A stretch of DNA of 64,000 nt from Syntrophobacteraceae bacterium (GCA_025454175.1 JALOOX010000013.1:1-64000); one strand, 5' to 3'; shown: positions 34,433-47,902, counted from the first letter of the stretch. Notes: a model not told the origin generated them from the letters alone. Program-made: numbers and translations.

Positions 34433-35218
34433 CTACTTTCTGCGCTCGATGCAGGCGTAGGCGCTGTGGTTGTGAATGGATTCGAAGTTCTCCACGTCCA
34501 CCAGGAACCAGAGAACGTTGGTATCCTGCTTGAGCTCCTGGGCGATGTCCCGGACCACGTCCTCCACGAACTTGGGATTCTCGTAGGCCTGCTCCGTCAC
34601 GAATTTCTCATCGGGCCTCTTGAGCACCGAGTAGACCTCGCAGGAGGCGGCATTCTCCACCATGCGGACCAGGTCTTCGATCCAGATGAAGCGCTTGAAC
34701 CGAACCGCCAGGCGCACCATGCCCCGCTGGTTGTGCGCCCCGTGCTGGCTGATCTCCTTGGAGCACGGGCAGACGGTGGAGATGGGCACGTTCACTTCAA
34801 GCACCAGGTCGTAGCCGTTCTGGTGGTCGAGGGACCCCGTCACCCGGCAGCCGTATTCCATGAGGCCCGGCGTCTCCGTAACGGGTGAGAGCTTCTTCAT
34901 GAAGTACGGAAAGGAGATCTCGAAGTGGGCGGACCGGGCCTGCAACCGCTCCTGCATGGCTTCCAGCACCATGCTGAATTCCCGTATGTCCAGCCGGCCG
35001 TGGAACTCGTTCAGGATCTCGATGAACCGGCTCATGTGGGTGCCCTTGAACTCCCGGGGCAGGTTGACATACATGTTGATGGACGCCACGGTGTTCTGGA
35101 CGCCGCAATTCTTGTCCATCACCGTGATGGGGTAGCGAATGTCCTTGACTCCCACCTTGTCCACGTTGATGTTGCGGTGGTCCAGATAGTTCTGTACGTC
35201 GTTCATGGGATCGCTCAC
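34433..35218 (-). CDS. folE2: GTP cyclohydrolase IB (FolE2)
   Basis: 261 residues. It catalyses the first step of folate (and pterin) synthesis, GTP to dihydroneopterin triphosphate, in the zinc-independent IB type. Seen are VKDIRYPITVMDK, the catalytic Cys in STVCPCSKEIS, GAHNQRG and the C-terminal VENFESIHNHSAYA. GTG 35218 overlaps the stop of the CooC-like gene as GTGA, so translation is coupled; ATG 35206 is an alternative. It is usually chosen by organisms under metal limitation or lacking folE. The fixed link to a CooC-type ATPase is unusual and worth noting. Confidence 0.95.
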   Translation of the reverse strand: MSDPMNDVQNYLDHRNINVDKVGVKDIRYPITVMDKNCGVQNTVASINMYVNLPREFKGTHMSRFIEILNEFHGRLDIREFSMVLEAMQERLQARSAHFEISFPYFMKKLSPVTETPGLMEYGCRVTGSLDHQNGYDLVLEVNVPISTVCPCSKEISQHGAHNQRGMVRLAVRFKRFIWIEDLVRMVENAASCEVYSVLKRPDEKFVTEQAYENPKFVEDVVRDIAQELKQDTNVLWFLVDVENFESIHNHSAYACIERRK

Positions 35219-36006
35219 GGCTCCACGTTCGTCGTCTGGGTTGCGGAAACCAGATTCCGGGCGATCTCCTCCAGACCGTCCCGGGTCACGCCATTGATGC
35301 CGTCGGCAAAAACCCCCTTCAGGTCGGCATCGATGATCCCTTCGTCGTAGGGGATGAATCCCAGGAAACGATATTCGGAGAGACTTTCGGTGAGAAACTG
35401 GCGATCCCTGTCCGAGCGCACCTTGTTGCCCACGAGCGCCACCTTCTTGAGCCCGATATCGCCGGCAAGCTCCTTGATCTTGAGGGCCGTGTCGATGCTC
35501 CTCCTCCCCGGCTCCACCACCACGATGAGCCAGTCCACTGCCTGCGAAGTGGCGCGCCCCAGGTGCTCGATGCCGGCCTCCATGTCCATGATGACCACTT
35601 CATCGCGGCGAAGGATCAGGTGCTGAACCAGGTTCTTGAGCAGGATGCTCTCAGGACACACACACCCCGTGCCCCCCTTCTTGACGCCCCCCATGACCAT
35701 GAGGCGCACTCCGGCTCCCGAGGGAACCGCCAGTTTTTCGGGAAGGTCATCCACCCGGGGGTTCATTTTGAAAAACCCGCCGAAGCTTCCCGGTGTCGAC
35801 TCCGTCCTCTCGGCCACGAGCTCCTTCATCTTGGAAATGGGAACGAGGTCCTTGGCCCCCCTGACGCCCAGGCCCTGGCCCAGGTTGGCGTCGGGGTCCG
35901 CGTCGATGGCCAGGACCTTCTTCCCCTGTGCCGCAAACCATTTCACAAGAAAAGCCGAAAGAGTGGTCTTGCCCACTCCGCCCTTTCCACTGATGGCGAT
36001 TTTCAA
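35215..36006 (-). CDS. cooC: CooC-type nickel-insertion / CODH accessory ATPase
   Basis: 263 residues from TTG 36006. The deviant Walker A is ISGKGGVGKTTLSA, the switch region is LAIDADPDANLGQGL, and the paired cysteines CVCPES are where CooC binds metal between subunits. VIMDMEAGIEHLGRAT is the usual Walker B region. CooC inserts nickel into carbon monoxide dehydrogenase. No CODH gene is in the window. TTG 36006 is preferred because GAGGAGG lies about nine bases upstream and the P-loop follows immediately; ATG 36075 would add 23 unconserved residues. It is coupled to folE2. Confidence 0.86.
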   Translation of the reverse strand: MKIAISGKGGVGKTTLSAFLVKWFAAQGKKVLAIDADPDANLGQGLGVRGAKDLVPISKMKELVAERTESTPGSFGGFFKMNPRVDDLPEKLAVPSGAGVRLMVMGGVKKGGTGCVCPESILLKNLVQHLILRRDEVVIMDMEAGIEHLGRATSQAVDWLIVVVEPGRRSIDTALKIKELAGDIGLKKVALVGNKVRSDRDRQFLTESLSEYRFLGFIPYDEGIIDADLKGVFADGINGVTRDGLEEIARNLVSATQTTNVEP

Positions 36007-36417
36007 CTTCGCATCCTCCTCATCGTGAGAGTTCTCCCGGAGACCTGCTTCCATCTCTTGTGCAGGTCGATTCATTATACGTACCGTAAAGGTTTTAAAT
36101 CAACCGCTGATTCCCGGGTTGATTCATCCGATTCATCCTTGCTGACCCGCGAGCCCCGAGCACTCCCAACGCCGTGCCCCAACGCTGTCGACTTAAACCG
36201 TGCGATACGGGCGGGCATGAAGCCTTGGCAGAATCCGTCAAATCAACAGCATTGACGCCGTGCCCCCCCCCGAAGGCCTCCCAAGGGCACCCCGATCGCA
36301 AACCCATCCCCTCGTTTTGCTCCCTCGGCTTGCCACCCCGAGACGACGTGATTATCCGATAGCTCAATGAAAGCATGCGAGAACTTGAGTCGCGTCATTC
36401 GAAGGAAAGGAGCCGCA
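36007..36417. other. Divergent intergenic region, cooC / AF1514-like
   Basis: 411 bases between divergent genes, so promoters for both should lie here. It has two CGCCGTGCCCC direct repeats (near 36170 and 36256), each flanked by related AACGCTGTCGA / TCAACAGCATT sequences in opposite orientation. The purpose is unknown. No gene is supported. Confidence 0.4.
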
Positions 36418-36753
36418 ATGAGCCTGTCCTGCATGCACCTCACCAGGGAAATGTTGAACGCACCCCACGAATTGAGCCTGGATCGAGTGGATCTGACTCT
36501 GGAGTCGGCCAGGGCCGCGGCCGACGAGGCAGCCCGCGCATACGATGAGGATCCGATGCTCATCTCCTGGTACGAAGCGGAAAGCGGTCGCCATTCGCCC
36601 AGGGTGGAATGCTGCCGCGAGGACAAGCCCGGATGGCTCGCCTATGCCGAATCGAGGGGCGGCGACCTCGTTTTCAGCATCAACCATCTGAGCTACGTTT
36701 TCGTTTATGCCCCATCGGGGCGGCTCATGCGCGCCGCGGGAGGGCAGGCGTGA
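36418..36753 (+). CDS. AF1514/DUF5619-like small protein
   Basis: 111 residues. A helical start is followed by AAADEAARAYDEDPMLISWY, then SPRVECCRED, KPGWLAYAESRGGDLVFSIN and YVFVYAP. The pattern of D-PML-xWY, ECC and KPGWLxYAESRGG resembles the AF1514 family of small archaeal and sulfate-reducer proteins, of unknown function. The two adjacent cysteines may bind metal or form a disulfide. AAGGAG five bases before ATG 36418 is a strong start signal. Its stop overlaps the GTG of a truncated thioredoxin frame. Confidence 0.6.
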   Translation: MSLSCMHLTREMLNAPHELSLDRVDLTLESARAAADEAARAYDEDPMLISWYEAESGRHSPRVECCREDKPGWLAYAESRGGDLVFSINHLSYVFVYAPSGRLMRAAGGQA

Positions 36754-36839
36754 CCCGGGATACCGTCATGGTCGGCTGCGCCCATTGCGGAGCGAGGAAC
36801 CTGGTCCCCAAGGATCGTCTGAGGGAAAGCCCCTTCCCC
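36750..36839 (+). pseudogene. trxC: Remnant of trxC (thioredoxin 2) N-terminal zinc ribbon
   Basis: A GTG start overlaps the previous stop (GTGA) with GGGAGGG five bases upstream. The frame reads MVGCAHCGARNLVPKDRLRE, which matches the zinc-ribbon opening of thioredoxin 2 (CxxC, R-N-x-VP-x-D-R). The second CxxC and the whole thioredoxin domain are absent, and the sequence runs straight into the azoreductase leader. It looks like a deletion that removed most of trxC. Confidence 0.45.
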
Positions 36840-36871
36840 TTCGATCAATTCACGAATAAAGGAGAACTGGC

Positions 36872-37495
36872 ATGCCGAAATTACTGCACATTCAATCCAG
36901 CCCCATGGGAGAGCTTTCGTTTTCGACCCGTGCGGCAAAGGCCTTCGTGGATGCCTATGCCGGCGCCCATCCCGGAGATTCGGTCGAAGTCCTGGATCTT
37001 TGGAAGACCGAGCTCCCCCAGTTCGATTTCACGGCGGCCTCGGGCAAATATAAAATCATGAGGGGTCTTCCCCATGCCGGGGACGAAGCTCGAGCCTGGG
37101 AAGGCGTCGTCCGGCTCATCGAGCATCTCAAGTCCGCGGACAAGGTCCTCGTTTCCGCGGGGATGTGGAATTTCTCCATCCCCTACCGCCTCAAGCAGTA
37201 TCTCGACGTCATCATTCAGCCGGGCTACACGTTCTCCTTCGATCCCGAAAAGGGATATTCAGGACTTGTGACGGGAAAGCCTCTGCAGCTCATCCTGGCC
37301 AGTGGAGGCGAGTATCCCGGGGGCTCCCCCGCTGCCGGGCTCGATTTCCAGAAGCCCTACCTGGAGATGATCTTCGGATTCATCGGTTTCACGGATATCC
37401 GGACCCTGAGGGTCGAGGGGACCCTGACCCCCGATGCGGAATCCAATCTGAATGGGATCACGGAGGCGGCGAGCTCGGCTGGGAAGGTCTTCTGA
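36872..37495 (+). CDS. azoR: FMN-dependent NADH:quinone reductase / azoreductase
   Basis: 207 residues of flavodoxin-like fold. Features are LLHIQSSPMGELSFSTRAAK (phosphate-binding SPR/S-type loop), VLDLWKTELPQFD, SAGMWNFSIPYRLKQYLD (the P-M-x-NF-I-P motif that holds FMN) and YSGLVTGKPLQLILASGG. The enzyme reduces quinones or azo compounds by two electrons and protects against quinone stress. AAAGGAG lies before ATG 36872. It follows the trxC remnant and the AF1514-like gene, which may share its promoter. Confidence 0.9.
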   Translation: MPKLLHIQSSPMGELSFSTRAAKAFVDAYAGAHPGDSVEVLDLWKTELPQFDFTAASGKYKIMRGLPHAGDEARAWEGVVRLIEHLKSADKVLVSAGMWNFSIPYRLKQYLDVIIQPGYTFSFDPEKGYSGLVTGKPLQLILASGGEYPGGSPAAGLDFQKPYLEMIFGFIGFTDIRTLRVEGTLTPDAESNLNGITEAASSAGKVF

Positions 37496-37498
37496 GGG

Positions 37499-37536
37499 AA
37501 CTGCTGCGAAAAAAGTTCCTGGTTTCTGGTTGAAGG
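37499..37536 (+). repeat. Dispersed AACTGCTGCGA / GTTTC repeat (copy 2)
   Basis: AACTGCTGCGA, then AAAAAGTTCCTGGTTTCTGG and TTGAAG. It starts four bases after the azoR stop and runs into the REP-like hairpin. Confidence 0.65.
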
Positions 37537-37537
37537 G

Positions 37538-37563
37538 GTTGGCCGGGGCGCAACCCGGCCAAC
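37538..37563. repeat. REP-like hairpin
   Basis: GTTGGCCGGG-GCGCAA-CCCGGCCAAC, a perfect ten-base stem with a six-base loop. The loop side (GGCGCAACCC) resembles the core of the REPIN arms at 25808-25930. It could also act as a transcription barrier after azoR, although no T-run follows. Confidence 0.6.
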
Positions 37564-37599
37564 TACCGTCTGACTGCTGTCGCCCCTGGTTGGGCGTTT

Positions 37600-41385
<3,786 letters not shown>

Positions 41386-41404
41386 AAGCGACAAACGCCT
41401 TCGC

Positions 41405-43219
41405 TCAGGCAGCCGCACCGGCCATGCCATAAAACTCTTCCGAATCCATCGTTTCGATCTCGAGAAGGCGACGGGAAACCTTTTCGAGGATCTCACGCTT
41501 TTCGGTGAGGAGATTCCTCACATGCTCCGCCCGCCCGGAAATGAGCCCCTTCACCTCCTCATCGAGCTGAGCCGCCGTGGCCTCACTGTACTCCTTCCCC
41601 AGCAGCGGGGACTGCTCGGGGCTCAGGAAGACGGGATGCCGCTGCCTCGGATAGGTCGACAGCCCGAGGGTCTCTCCCATGCCATACTCCAGAACCATGG
41701 CCCGGGCGATGTCCGTGGCCCGCTGCAGATCGTTGTGAGCCCCCGTCGAAACGTCTCCGAAAATGATGGTCTCGGCCATGCGCCCCCCAAGGAGAACATC
41801 GATCTTCCCCAGAAGCTCCTGGCGGGTCATGAGATAGCGATCCTCCGTGGGCAACTGCTGCGTGAAGCCGAGGGCCGCGATACCCCGGGGGATGATGGAG
41901 ATCTTGTGGACCCGGTCCGCCCCGGGCGTGGAAGCCGCCACCAGCGCATGGCCCGTTTCGTGACAGGCAACGATCTTCTTTTCCTTGGGGTTGATCACCC
42001 GGTTTTTCTTCTCCAGCCCCGTGATGATCCTGTCCACGGCATTGTCGAGGTCTTCCATGGCTACGGCTGAGCTGCGGCGGCGAGACGCCAGGAGGGCCGC
42101 CTCATTGACCACATTGGCCAGGTCGGCCCCCGAGAACCCGGGGGTCTTGCGCGCGATCACCTTGAGGTCCACGTCATCGGCCATTATGATCTTCTTGGCG
42201 TGAATGTTGAGGATGGCTTCGCGCCCGTTCACATCCGGACGATCCACCAGGACCTGCCGGTCGAATCGACCCGCCCTCAGAAGAGCTGGGTCCAACGTTT
42301 CCGGGCGGTTGGTGGCCGCGAGAATCACAACGCCCACCCGCGGATCGAAACCGTCCATCTCGACGAGGAGCTGGTTCAAGGTCTGCTCCCGCTCGTCGTG
42401 CCCCCCGATGTGCATGCCGCCCCTGGATTTGCCGATGGCGTCCAGCTCATCGATGAAAATGATGCACGGCGCCTTGTCCCGGGCCTGCTGGAAGAGCTCC
42501 CTCACCCGCGCCGCTCCCACGCCGACGAACATCTCGACGAACTCCGAGCCGCTGATGCTGAAAAACGGGACGCCGGCTTCGCCGGCCACGGCCCGAGCCA
42601 GGAGGGTCTTTCCGGTTCCCGGCGGACCCACCAGGAGAATTCCCTTGGGCATTCTGCCCCCCAACTGCTGAAAACGATCAGGCTCCCGCAGGTATTCCAC
42701 GATCTCCTGAAGCTCTTCCTTGGCTTCGTCGGCTCCAGCCACATCGCCGAAATTGGTGTCGATTTCCTTTTCGGCGTAAACCTTCGCGCGATTCTTGCCA
42801 AATGACATGATCCCCTGGTTGGCTCCCGCCCCGATCTTCTTCATGAGGAAATACCAGAGACCAAAGAAAACCAGGGCCGGCACCACCCAGGAGAAAATAT
42901 CCCTGAGGAGCGTGTTCTCGGGCCGGCCTCGGAAAACGATGTCGTGCCTGGAGAGCTCTTCGGAAAGCTCGGGATCCACCCGGAACGTGACGAATCGAAC
43001 CTCCTGCACTTCGCCCCCCTCCGTGACCCGCATCTTTCCCGCGAGGGTCCCCTGGGAAATCACCACCTCGATGATTTCATCGGCTTTGAGCGCCCGCAGG
43101 AACTCGCTGTAGGGGATGTGTCGAGGCCGGAACTGCTGAGCGATGAAATCCTGGATGATGAGAACCCCCCAAATGGCGAGGAGCACGTACCACAGGGAGA
43201 ACCTGGTCGTCTTTTCCAT
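41405..43219 (-). CDS. ftsH: ATP-dependent zinc metalloprotease FtsH
   Basis: 604 residues. Two membrane segments (8-24 and about 110-126) flank a periplasmic domain. Then come the AAA domain with Walker A GPPGTGKT (198-205), Walker [12 protein letters not shown], the second region of homology with [20 protein letters not shown], and the protease motif HETGH (H420, E421, H424). FtsH degrades unassembled membrane proteins and regulators such as LpxC or sigma factors. The pore motif reads [10 protein letters not shown], standard. It is followed 19 bases later by the sensor kinase. The sequence is of normal length and intact; a second ftsH copy may exist elsewhere in the genome. Confidence 0.96.
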   Translation of the reverse strand: MEKTTRFSLWYVLLAIWGVLIIQDFIAQQFRPRHIPYSEFLRALKADEIIEVVISQGTLAGKMRVTEGGEVQEVRFVTFRVDPELSEELSRHDIVFRGRPENTLLRDIFSWVVPALVFFGLWYFLMKKIGAGANQGIMSFGKNRAKVYAEKEIDTNFGDVAGADEAKEELQEIVEYLREPDRFQQLGGRMPKGILLVGPPGTGKTLLARAVAGEAGVPFFSISGSEFVEMFVGVGAARVRELFQQARDKAPCIIFIDELDAIGKSRGGMHIGGHDEREQTLNQLLVEMDGFDPRVGVVILAATNRPETLDPALLRAGRFDRQVLVDRPDVNGREAILNIHAKKIIMADDVDLKVIARKTPGFSGADLANVVNEAALLASRRRSSAVAMEDLDNAVDRIITGLEKKNRVINPKEKKIVACHETGHALVAASTPGADRVHKISIIPRGIAALGFTQQLPTEDRYLMTRQELLGKIDVLLGGRMAETIIFGDVSTGAHNDLQRATDIARAMVLEYGMGETLGLSTYPRQRHPVFLSPEQSPLLGKEYSEATAAQLDEEVKGLISGRAEHVRNLLTEKREILEKVSRRLLEIETMDSEEFYGMAGAAA

Positions 43220-43620
43220 GAAATCAGTCCCCTTTTCGTCCCAATTTCAAAGGTGTTCTGGCACACCGCATAAAAACACAAATCTCAAAAGGATGAGAAC
43301 TATTTAAAGCACAAATCCATGCCTCATCAAGGGATGATAAGCGTCAAAATGAAGGTTTCCCTGGCATATCGCCCTTGATCGGCACGGCCTGAAGAACTAT
43401 CTAGTCTGGGTGGGGCTTAGTATAACAGGTTCACTCCCTGCTGCCTCAACCATTGTTGTTTTTGAGCAGTCCCCCATGCCTCCATGGGGCACACGGACCA
43501 ATGAAAAGGGGCTTCAACCAGGAGCCAGAAACCAGAAACTTTTCGTAGCAGTTCACCCGGCAGGATAATCACCACCACGGGCTCTGCATGCGGACCACCC
43601 GGCAAGGAAGCGATAAACCG
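43220..43620. other. Divergent intergenic region, ftsH / P-type ATPase
   Basis: 401 bases with the outward promoters of both genes. It carries dispersed repeat copy 3 (43511-43553, reverse) and no gene that I can support. Confidence 0.45.
43511..43553 (-). repeat. Dispersed AACTGCTGCGA / GTTTC repeat (copy 3)
   Basis: On the minus strand: AACTGCTACGA, AAAAGTTTCTGGTTTCTGG, a short insertion CTCCTGG, then TTGAAG. It matches copy 2 over almost all its length in the opposite orientation. Confidence 0.65.
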
Positions 43621-46431
43621 ATGGATAGACTCATAGGCAAGCACTGGCACCACCTTCCCTCGGAAGAGGTGCTCGACCTGATGGACTCCAAGGTCCAGAC
43701 CGGCCTGGATCACTTCGAGGTCGAGATCCGGCAGGAGGAATTCGGCCCCAACCTGCTGTCGCAGAAAAAAGGGCGCGGGCCCATCGTCCGGTTCCTCCTT
43801 CAGTTCCACCAGCCCCTGGTCTACATTCTTCTGAGTGCGGGCGTCGTCACGGGCCTCGTTGCCGAGTGGGTGGATGCCAGCGTTATCCTGGCAGTGGTCC
43901 TCGTCAACGCCGTCATTGGATTCATGCAGGAAGCCAAGGCGGTTCGAGCCATCGAGGCCCTGGCCCGATCCATGACCACCGAAGCCACCGTCATCCGCGG
44001 GGGTGAGGTCCGGAAAGTCTCCTCTTCGGAGCTCGTTCCGGGAGACATCGTTCTGCTTCAGTCCGGCGACAAAATCCCCGCCGACCTGCGACTCCTGAGC
44101 ACCAGGGAGCTGCGCATTGACGAATCGGTCCTCACGGGAGAATCGCTCTCGGTGAGCAAGAGTGCCGAAATCCTGGGCCACGACACGGTCCTGGCCGAGC
44201 GAAGGAATATGGGCTATGCCTCGACCCTCGTCACCTACGGTCAGGGAAAGGGTGTGGTGGTCGCCATCGGGGACGCCACCGAGATGGGCCGGATCTCGAA
44301 GCTGCTCTCCGATGTCGAAAGACTCGAAACGCCGCTCACGCGTCGCATCGCAGCCTTCAGCCGGGTCCTTCTGATCTCCATCCTCGTGCTGGGATGTGCG
44401 ACCTTCGCGGCGGGCATGCTCCACGGCGAAGCCATCATCGATGTGTTCATGGCCGCCGTTGCTCTCACCGTGGGCTCCATTCCCGAGGGCCTTCCGGCGG
44501 CGGTGACCATCATTCTGGCCGTTGGCGTCTCCCGCATGGCCAGGCGGCGGGCCATCATCAGGCGGCTGCCCACCGTCGAAACCCTCGGCAGCACGACGGT
44601 CATCTGTTCCGACAAGACGGGGACCCTCACCGAAAACCAGATGACCGTTCGCGAAATCGTGGCCGGCCCCGTGGAGTACCTGGTCAGCGGGGCGGGCTAT
44701 GATCCCCGGGGGACTATCGAGCCGGCTGACGGCGGCCCGACGCCGGCATCCGAGTCCTCCGCGGCCCTCAGGGAATGCCTCAAGGCAGGCCTGCTCTGCA
44801 ACGACTCCCGCCTCATCCAGGAAGAAGAAGACGGCCGATGGGGGATCCAGGGCGATCCCACCGAGGGGGCCCTCATCGTTTCGGCAAGAAAATACGGCTT
44901 CGACGAAGCGAGCGAGGTTCAGCTGAACCCGCGGATCGACGTCATCCCCTTCGAGTCCGAGCACCAGTACATGGCCACCCTGCATCGGCCGGCCAACGGC
45001 GATTCGCCGATGGTTTACCTGAAGGGCTCCCTCGAATCCCTCCTCGGCCGATGCGAAAACACCCTGGATAACGAGGGACATGTTGTGACCCTTGACCCTG
45101 AAAGTGTCCGTCGCCATGTGGAGGCGATGGGCTGGCAGGGCATGCGGGTCCTGGCCTTTGCCCGAAAGGCCTGGCCGGATTCGGGTCAGCCGCTGACCCA
45201 CGACAGCGTGGCATCGGGGCTCACCTTCCTGGGCCTTCAGGGGATGATCGACCCGCCGCGCCGGGAGGCGATAACGGCGGTCAAGGCGTGCCAGGAGGCC
45301 GGCATCACCGTGAAGATGATCACCGGCGACCACGCCCTGACGGCCGTCTCCATCGCGGGAGACATCGGAATCCTCGGGCTCCAGTCCAGGCTGCCCAGGC
45401 GTGCCAATGTCGTGACGGGACATGACATGTCCCTGATGTCCGACGAAAGACTGACGGACGTCGCAGTTCAGACCAATGTTTTCGCGCGGGTCACTCCGGA
45501 GCAGAAACTGAGGCTGGTGAAAGCCCTTCAAGGCCGCGGAGAGGTGGTGGCCATGACGGGGGACGGCGTCAACGACGCCCCTGCCCTCAAGCAGGCGGAC
45601 ATCGGGGTGGCCATGGGGATTGCCGGCACCGAGGTCTCCAAGGAGGCGGCCGACATGATCCTGACCGACGACAATTTCGCCTCCATCGAGGCGGCCGTCG
45701 AGGAAGGCCGCTGTGTCTTCGACAACCTGGTCAAGTTCATCGTGTGGGCTCTCCCCACCAACCTGGGGCAGGGGCTGGTGATCCTGACGGCGGTCTTCGC
45801 CGGCATCACCCTGCCGATCCTTCCCGTGCAGAGTCTCTGGATCAATATGACCACGGCCGGCGCCCTCGGGCTGATGCTGGCCTTCGAGCCTCGCGAGAGC
45901 GGCGTCATGCAGCGCCCCCCCCGGAACCCCCGGGGTCCCCTTCTTTCAGTGGAGCTCATGGGACGGATGCTTCTGATGGGACTGCTGCTCATGGGAGCAG
46001 CGTACGGCCTTTTCGAATGGAAGGAATTCAACGGCGCAACCCCCGTTCAGGCCCGGACCGTGGCGGTCAACACCTTCGCCGTCATCTCGACCCTCTATCT
46101 TCTCAATTGCCGGTCGCTGGAACGCTCGTACTGGAGCATCGGGGTGTTGAGCAACCGATGGATCCCGCTGGGATTCCTTTTCATGGCCCTGCTCCAGCTG
46201 GCGTTCACCTATCTGCCGTTCATGAACCGGCTCTTCCACACGGAGCCCATCGGTCTCGAATCGTGGGGCGCCATCGCCGCCGTGGCTGTTGTGGCCCACT
46301 TCGTGGTCGGGCTCGAAAAGTTCATGGCCAGGAGGCTGTCCAGAGTGAATCGAGTCGACACTGGGGATGACAGCCCCGATAAAGAGGATTTGGAGCATGA
46401 AGGCAGCGAAACCCGAGAAGCGAGTGCCTGA
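43621..46431 (+). CDS. PII-type cation-transporting P-type ATPase (calcium-ATPase-like)
   Basis: 936 residues. It has an N-terminal cation-ATPase domain (GLDHFEVEIRQEEFGPN), the actuator loop LTGESLSV, membrane helix 4 with SIPEGLPAAVTI (the PEGLP cation site), phosphorylation Asp in CSDKTGTLTENQ near residue 331, nucleotide domain GDPTEGALIV, MTGDGVNDAPALKQADIGVA near 645, and a C-terminal bundle of about six helices. It pumps cations, probably calcium, out of the cytoplasm. The ion choice between Ca and other PII ions is not proven. ATG 43621 is chosen since AAGGA lies upstream; ATG 43588 has no SD sequence. It overlaps the photolyase start by 35 bases. Confidence 0.9.
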   Translation: MDRLIGKHWHHLPSEEVLDLMDSKVQTGLDHFEVEIRQEEFGPNLLSQKKGRGPIVRFLLQFHQPLVYILLSAGVVTGLVAEWVDASVILAVVLVNAVIGFMQEAKAVRAIEALARSMTTEATVIRGGEVRKVSSSELVPGDIVLLQSGDKIPADLRLLSTRELRIDESVLTGESLSVSKSAEILGHDTVLAERRNMGYASTLVTYGQGKGVVVAIGDATEMGRISKLLSDVERLETPLTRRIAAFSRVLLISILVLGCATFAAGMLHGEAIIDVFMAAVALTVGSIPEGLPAAVTIILAVGVSRMARRRAIIRRLPTVETLGSTTVICSDKTGTLTENQMTVREIVAGPVEYLVSGAGYDPRGTIEPADGGPTPASESSAALRECLKAGLLCNDSRLIQEEEDGRWGIQGDPTEGALIVSARKYGFDEASEVQLNPRIDVIPFESEHQYMATLHRPANGDSPMVYLKGSLESLLGRCENTLDNEGHVVTLDPESVRRHVEAMGWQGMRVLAFARKAWPDSGQPLTHDSVASGLTFLGLQGMIDPPRREAITAVKACQEAGITVKMITGDHALTAVSIAGDIGILGLQSRLPRRANVVTGHDMSLMSDERLTDVAVQTNVFARVTPEQKLRLVKALQGRGEVVAMTGDGVNDAPALKQADIGVAMGIAGTEVSKEAADMILTDDNFASIEAAVEEGRCVFDNLVKFIVWALPTNLGQGLVILTAVFAGITLPILPVQSLWINMTTAGALGLMLAFEPRESGVMQRPPRNPRGPLLSVELMGRMLLMGLLLMGAAYGLFEWKEFNGATPVQARTVAVNTFAVISTLYLLNCRSLERSYWSIGVLSNRWIPLGFLFMALLQLAFTYLPFMNRLFHTEPIGLESWGAIAAVAVVAHFVVGLEKFMARRLSRVNRVDTGDDSPDKEDLEHEGSETREASA

Positions 46432-47902
46432 GATTCGAATCACCCCGCTGAATGCCGACTCCATCCGCGCCGATGGCGCTTTTGTGCTCTACTGGATGAC
46501 CGCCTTCCGCCGGGCGCGCTTCAACTTCAGCCTCGAGCGGGCCGTCGAGTGGGCGGAGGAGCTTCGGAAGCCCCTGGTGATCCTGGAGGCCCTGCGATGT
46601 GACTACCCCTGGGCCAGCGATCGCATGCACGCTTTCGTGCTGGACGGTATGCGGGAAAACCGCAAAACCTTCGAAAAAAGATCAGTGCTCTACCATCCGT
46701 ACGTCGAGGAGGAGCGGCATGCGGGAAAAGGTCTGCTGGAGAGTCTGGCGCGCCTGGCCTGTGTCATCGTCACCGACGACTACCCGGCCTTCTTCCTTCC
46801 CAGGATGATCCGCCATGCCGCGTCCAGGGCGGGGATTCGCATGGAAGCCGTGGATTCCAACGGCATTCTGCCCATGAAAGTCGCCGACCGGGTCTTCAGC
46901 ACGGCTTACTCCTTCAGGAGATTTCTCCAGAAGAACCTGCCGGACCACCTGAAGCGTGCTCCACTCGAGGATTCCCTGGTGGGGGTCACCCTCGCGCGGC
47001 TTCCGGGGCTGCCCGCGGAAGTACTGAACCGCTGGCCCGCCGCCCGGGAAGAGCTCCTCAAGGCGGACCCTTCCCATCTGGCCCGCCTGCCCATGGATCA
47101 CTCCGTCAACACGGTGGAAGCTCGAGGAGGAGCCGAAGCAGCCGGGCAAAAGCTCAGCGCATTTGTCGAAAAGCATCTGACCCTCTATCACGAATTGAGA
47201 AATCATCCCGACGAGGACGTGTGCAGCGGTCTTTCTCCCTACCTCCACTTCGGGCACATCTCGAGCCATGAGATCTTCGCGAGGGTGATTGATCAGGAAG
47301 CATGGTCCCCTGCCCTCCTGGTCCAGAAGGCTTCGGGGCAGAGGAGCGGCTGGTGGTCCATGAGCGAGGGGGCCGAGGCCTTCCTGGATCAGGTGATCAC
47401 CTGGCGGGAGCTGGGATTCAACATGTGCTCGCGGGTGGAGGGATACGATCGCTTCGAATCCCTCCCGGAATGGGCCCTGAAGGAGCTTCGGGGCCACGCC
47501 GGCGATCCACGGCCCTACCTCTACCCGCTGGAAGACTTCGAAGCGGCCCGTACCCACGACGAGCTCTGGAACTGCGCCCAGCGCCAGCTCCTTCGGGAGG
47601 GGGCCGTCCACAACTACCCGCGCATGCTCTGGGGGAAGAAGATCCTGGAGTGGTCCCGTTCTCCCGAGGAGGCCCTGGATATCATGATCGAGCTCAACAA
47701 CAAGTATGGTCTGGACGGCAGGGATCCCAACTCGTACACGGGCATCTTCTGGATTTTAGGCCGCTACGATCGTCCCTGGGTGCCCGAGCGGCCCGTATTC
47801 GGCAGAATCCGCTACATGAGCTCGGCGAGCACCCTGCGCAAGCTCAGGCTCCAGGAGTACATGGCGCGCCACTCGGAAAGGTCCGGCCCATGGAGATCCT
47901 GA
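46397..47902 (+). CDS. phrB: Class II CPD photolyase
   Basis: 501 residues. It uses light and FADH- to split cyclobutane pyrimidine dimers. Class II features: VLYWMTAFRRARFNFSLERA at the N-terminus, FVLDGMREN, the FAD region ELRNHPDEDVCSGLSPYLHF followed by GHIS, and the C-terminal MLWGKKILEWS and NKYGLDGRDPNSYTGIFWIL. Presence of photolyase in an otherwise anaerobe-like gene set suggests at least some light exposure or ancestral retention. ATG 46397 has GGAG just upstream and overlaps the P-type ATPase gene end. The next gene starts inside its last codons, so the three may be co-transcribed. Confidence 0.94.
   Translation: MKAAKPEKRVPEIRITPLNADSIRADGAFVLYWMTAFRRARFNFSLERAVEWAEELRKPLVILEALRCDYPWASDRMHAFVLDGMRENRKTFEKRSVLYHPYVEEERHAGKGLLESLARLACVIVTDDYPAFFLPRMIRHAASRAGIRMEAVDSNGILPMKVADRVFSTAYSFRRFLQKNLPDHLKRAPLEDSLVGVTLARLPGLPAEVLNRWPAAREELLKADPSHLARLPMDHSVNTVEARGGAEAAGQKLSAFVEKHLTLYHELRNHPDEDVCSGLSPYLHFGHISSHEIFARVIDQEAWSPALLVQKASGQRSGWWSMSEGAEAFLDQVITWRELGFNMCSRVEGYDRFESLPEWALKELRGHAGDPRPYLYPLEDFEAARTHDELWNCAQRQLLREGAVHNYPRMLWGKKILEWSRSPEEALDIMIELNNKYGLDGRDPNSYTGIFWILGRYDRPWVPERPVFGRIRYMSSASTLRKLRLQEYMARHSERSGPWRS

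Noticed and set aside
41386-41496. Longer N-terminus for the sensor kinase
   Set aside because: It would overlap the ftsH end and adds 37 basic residues before the membrane segment without an SD sequence.
43417-45531. Minus-strand frame of 704 codons opposite the P-type ATPase
   Set aside because: Same reason: antisense of a gene with all catalytic motifs; no start signal or family resemblance.
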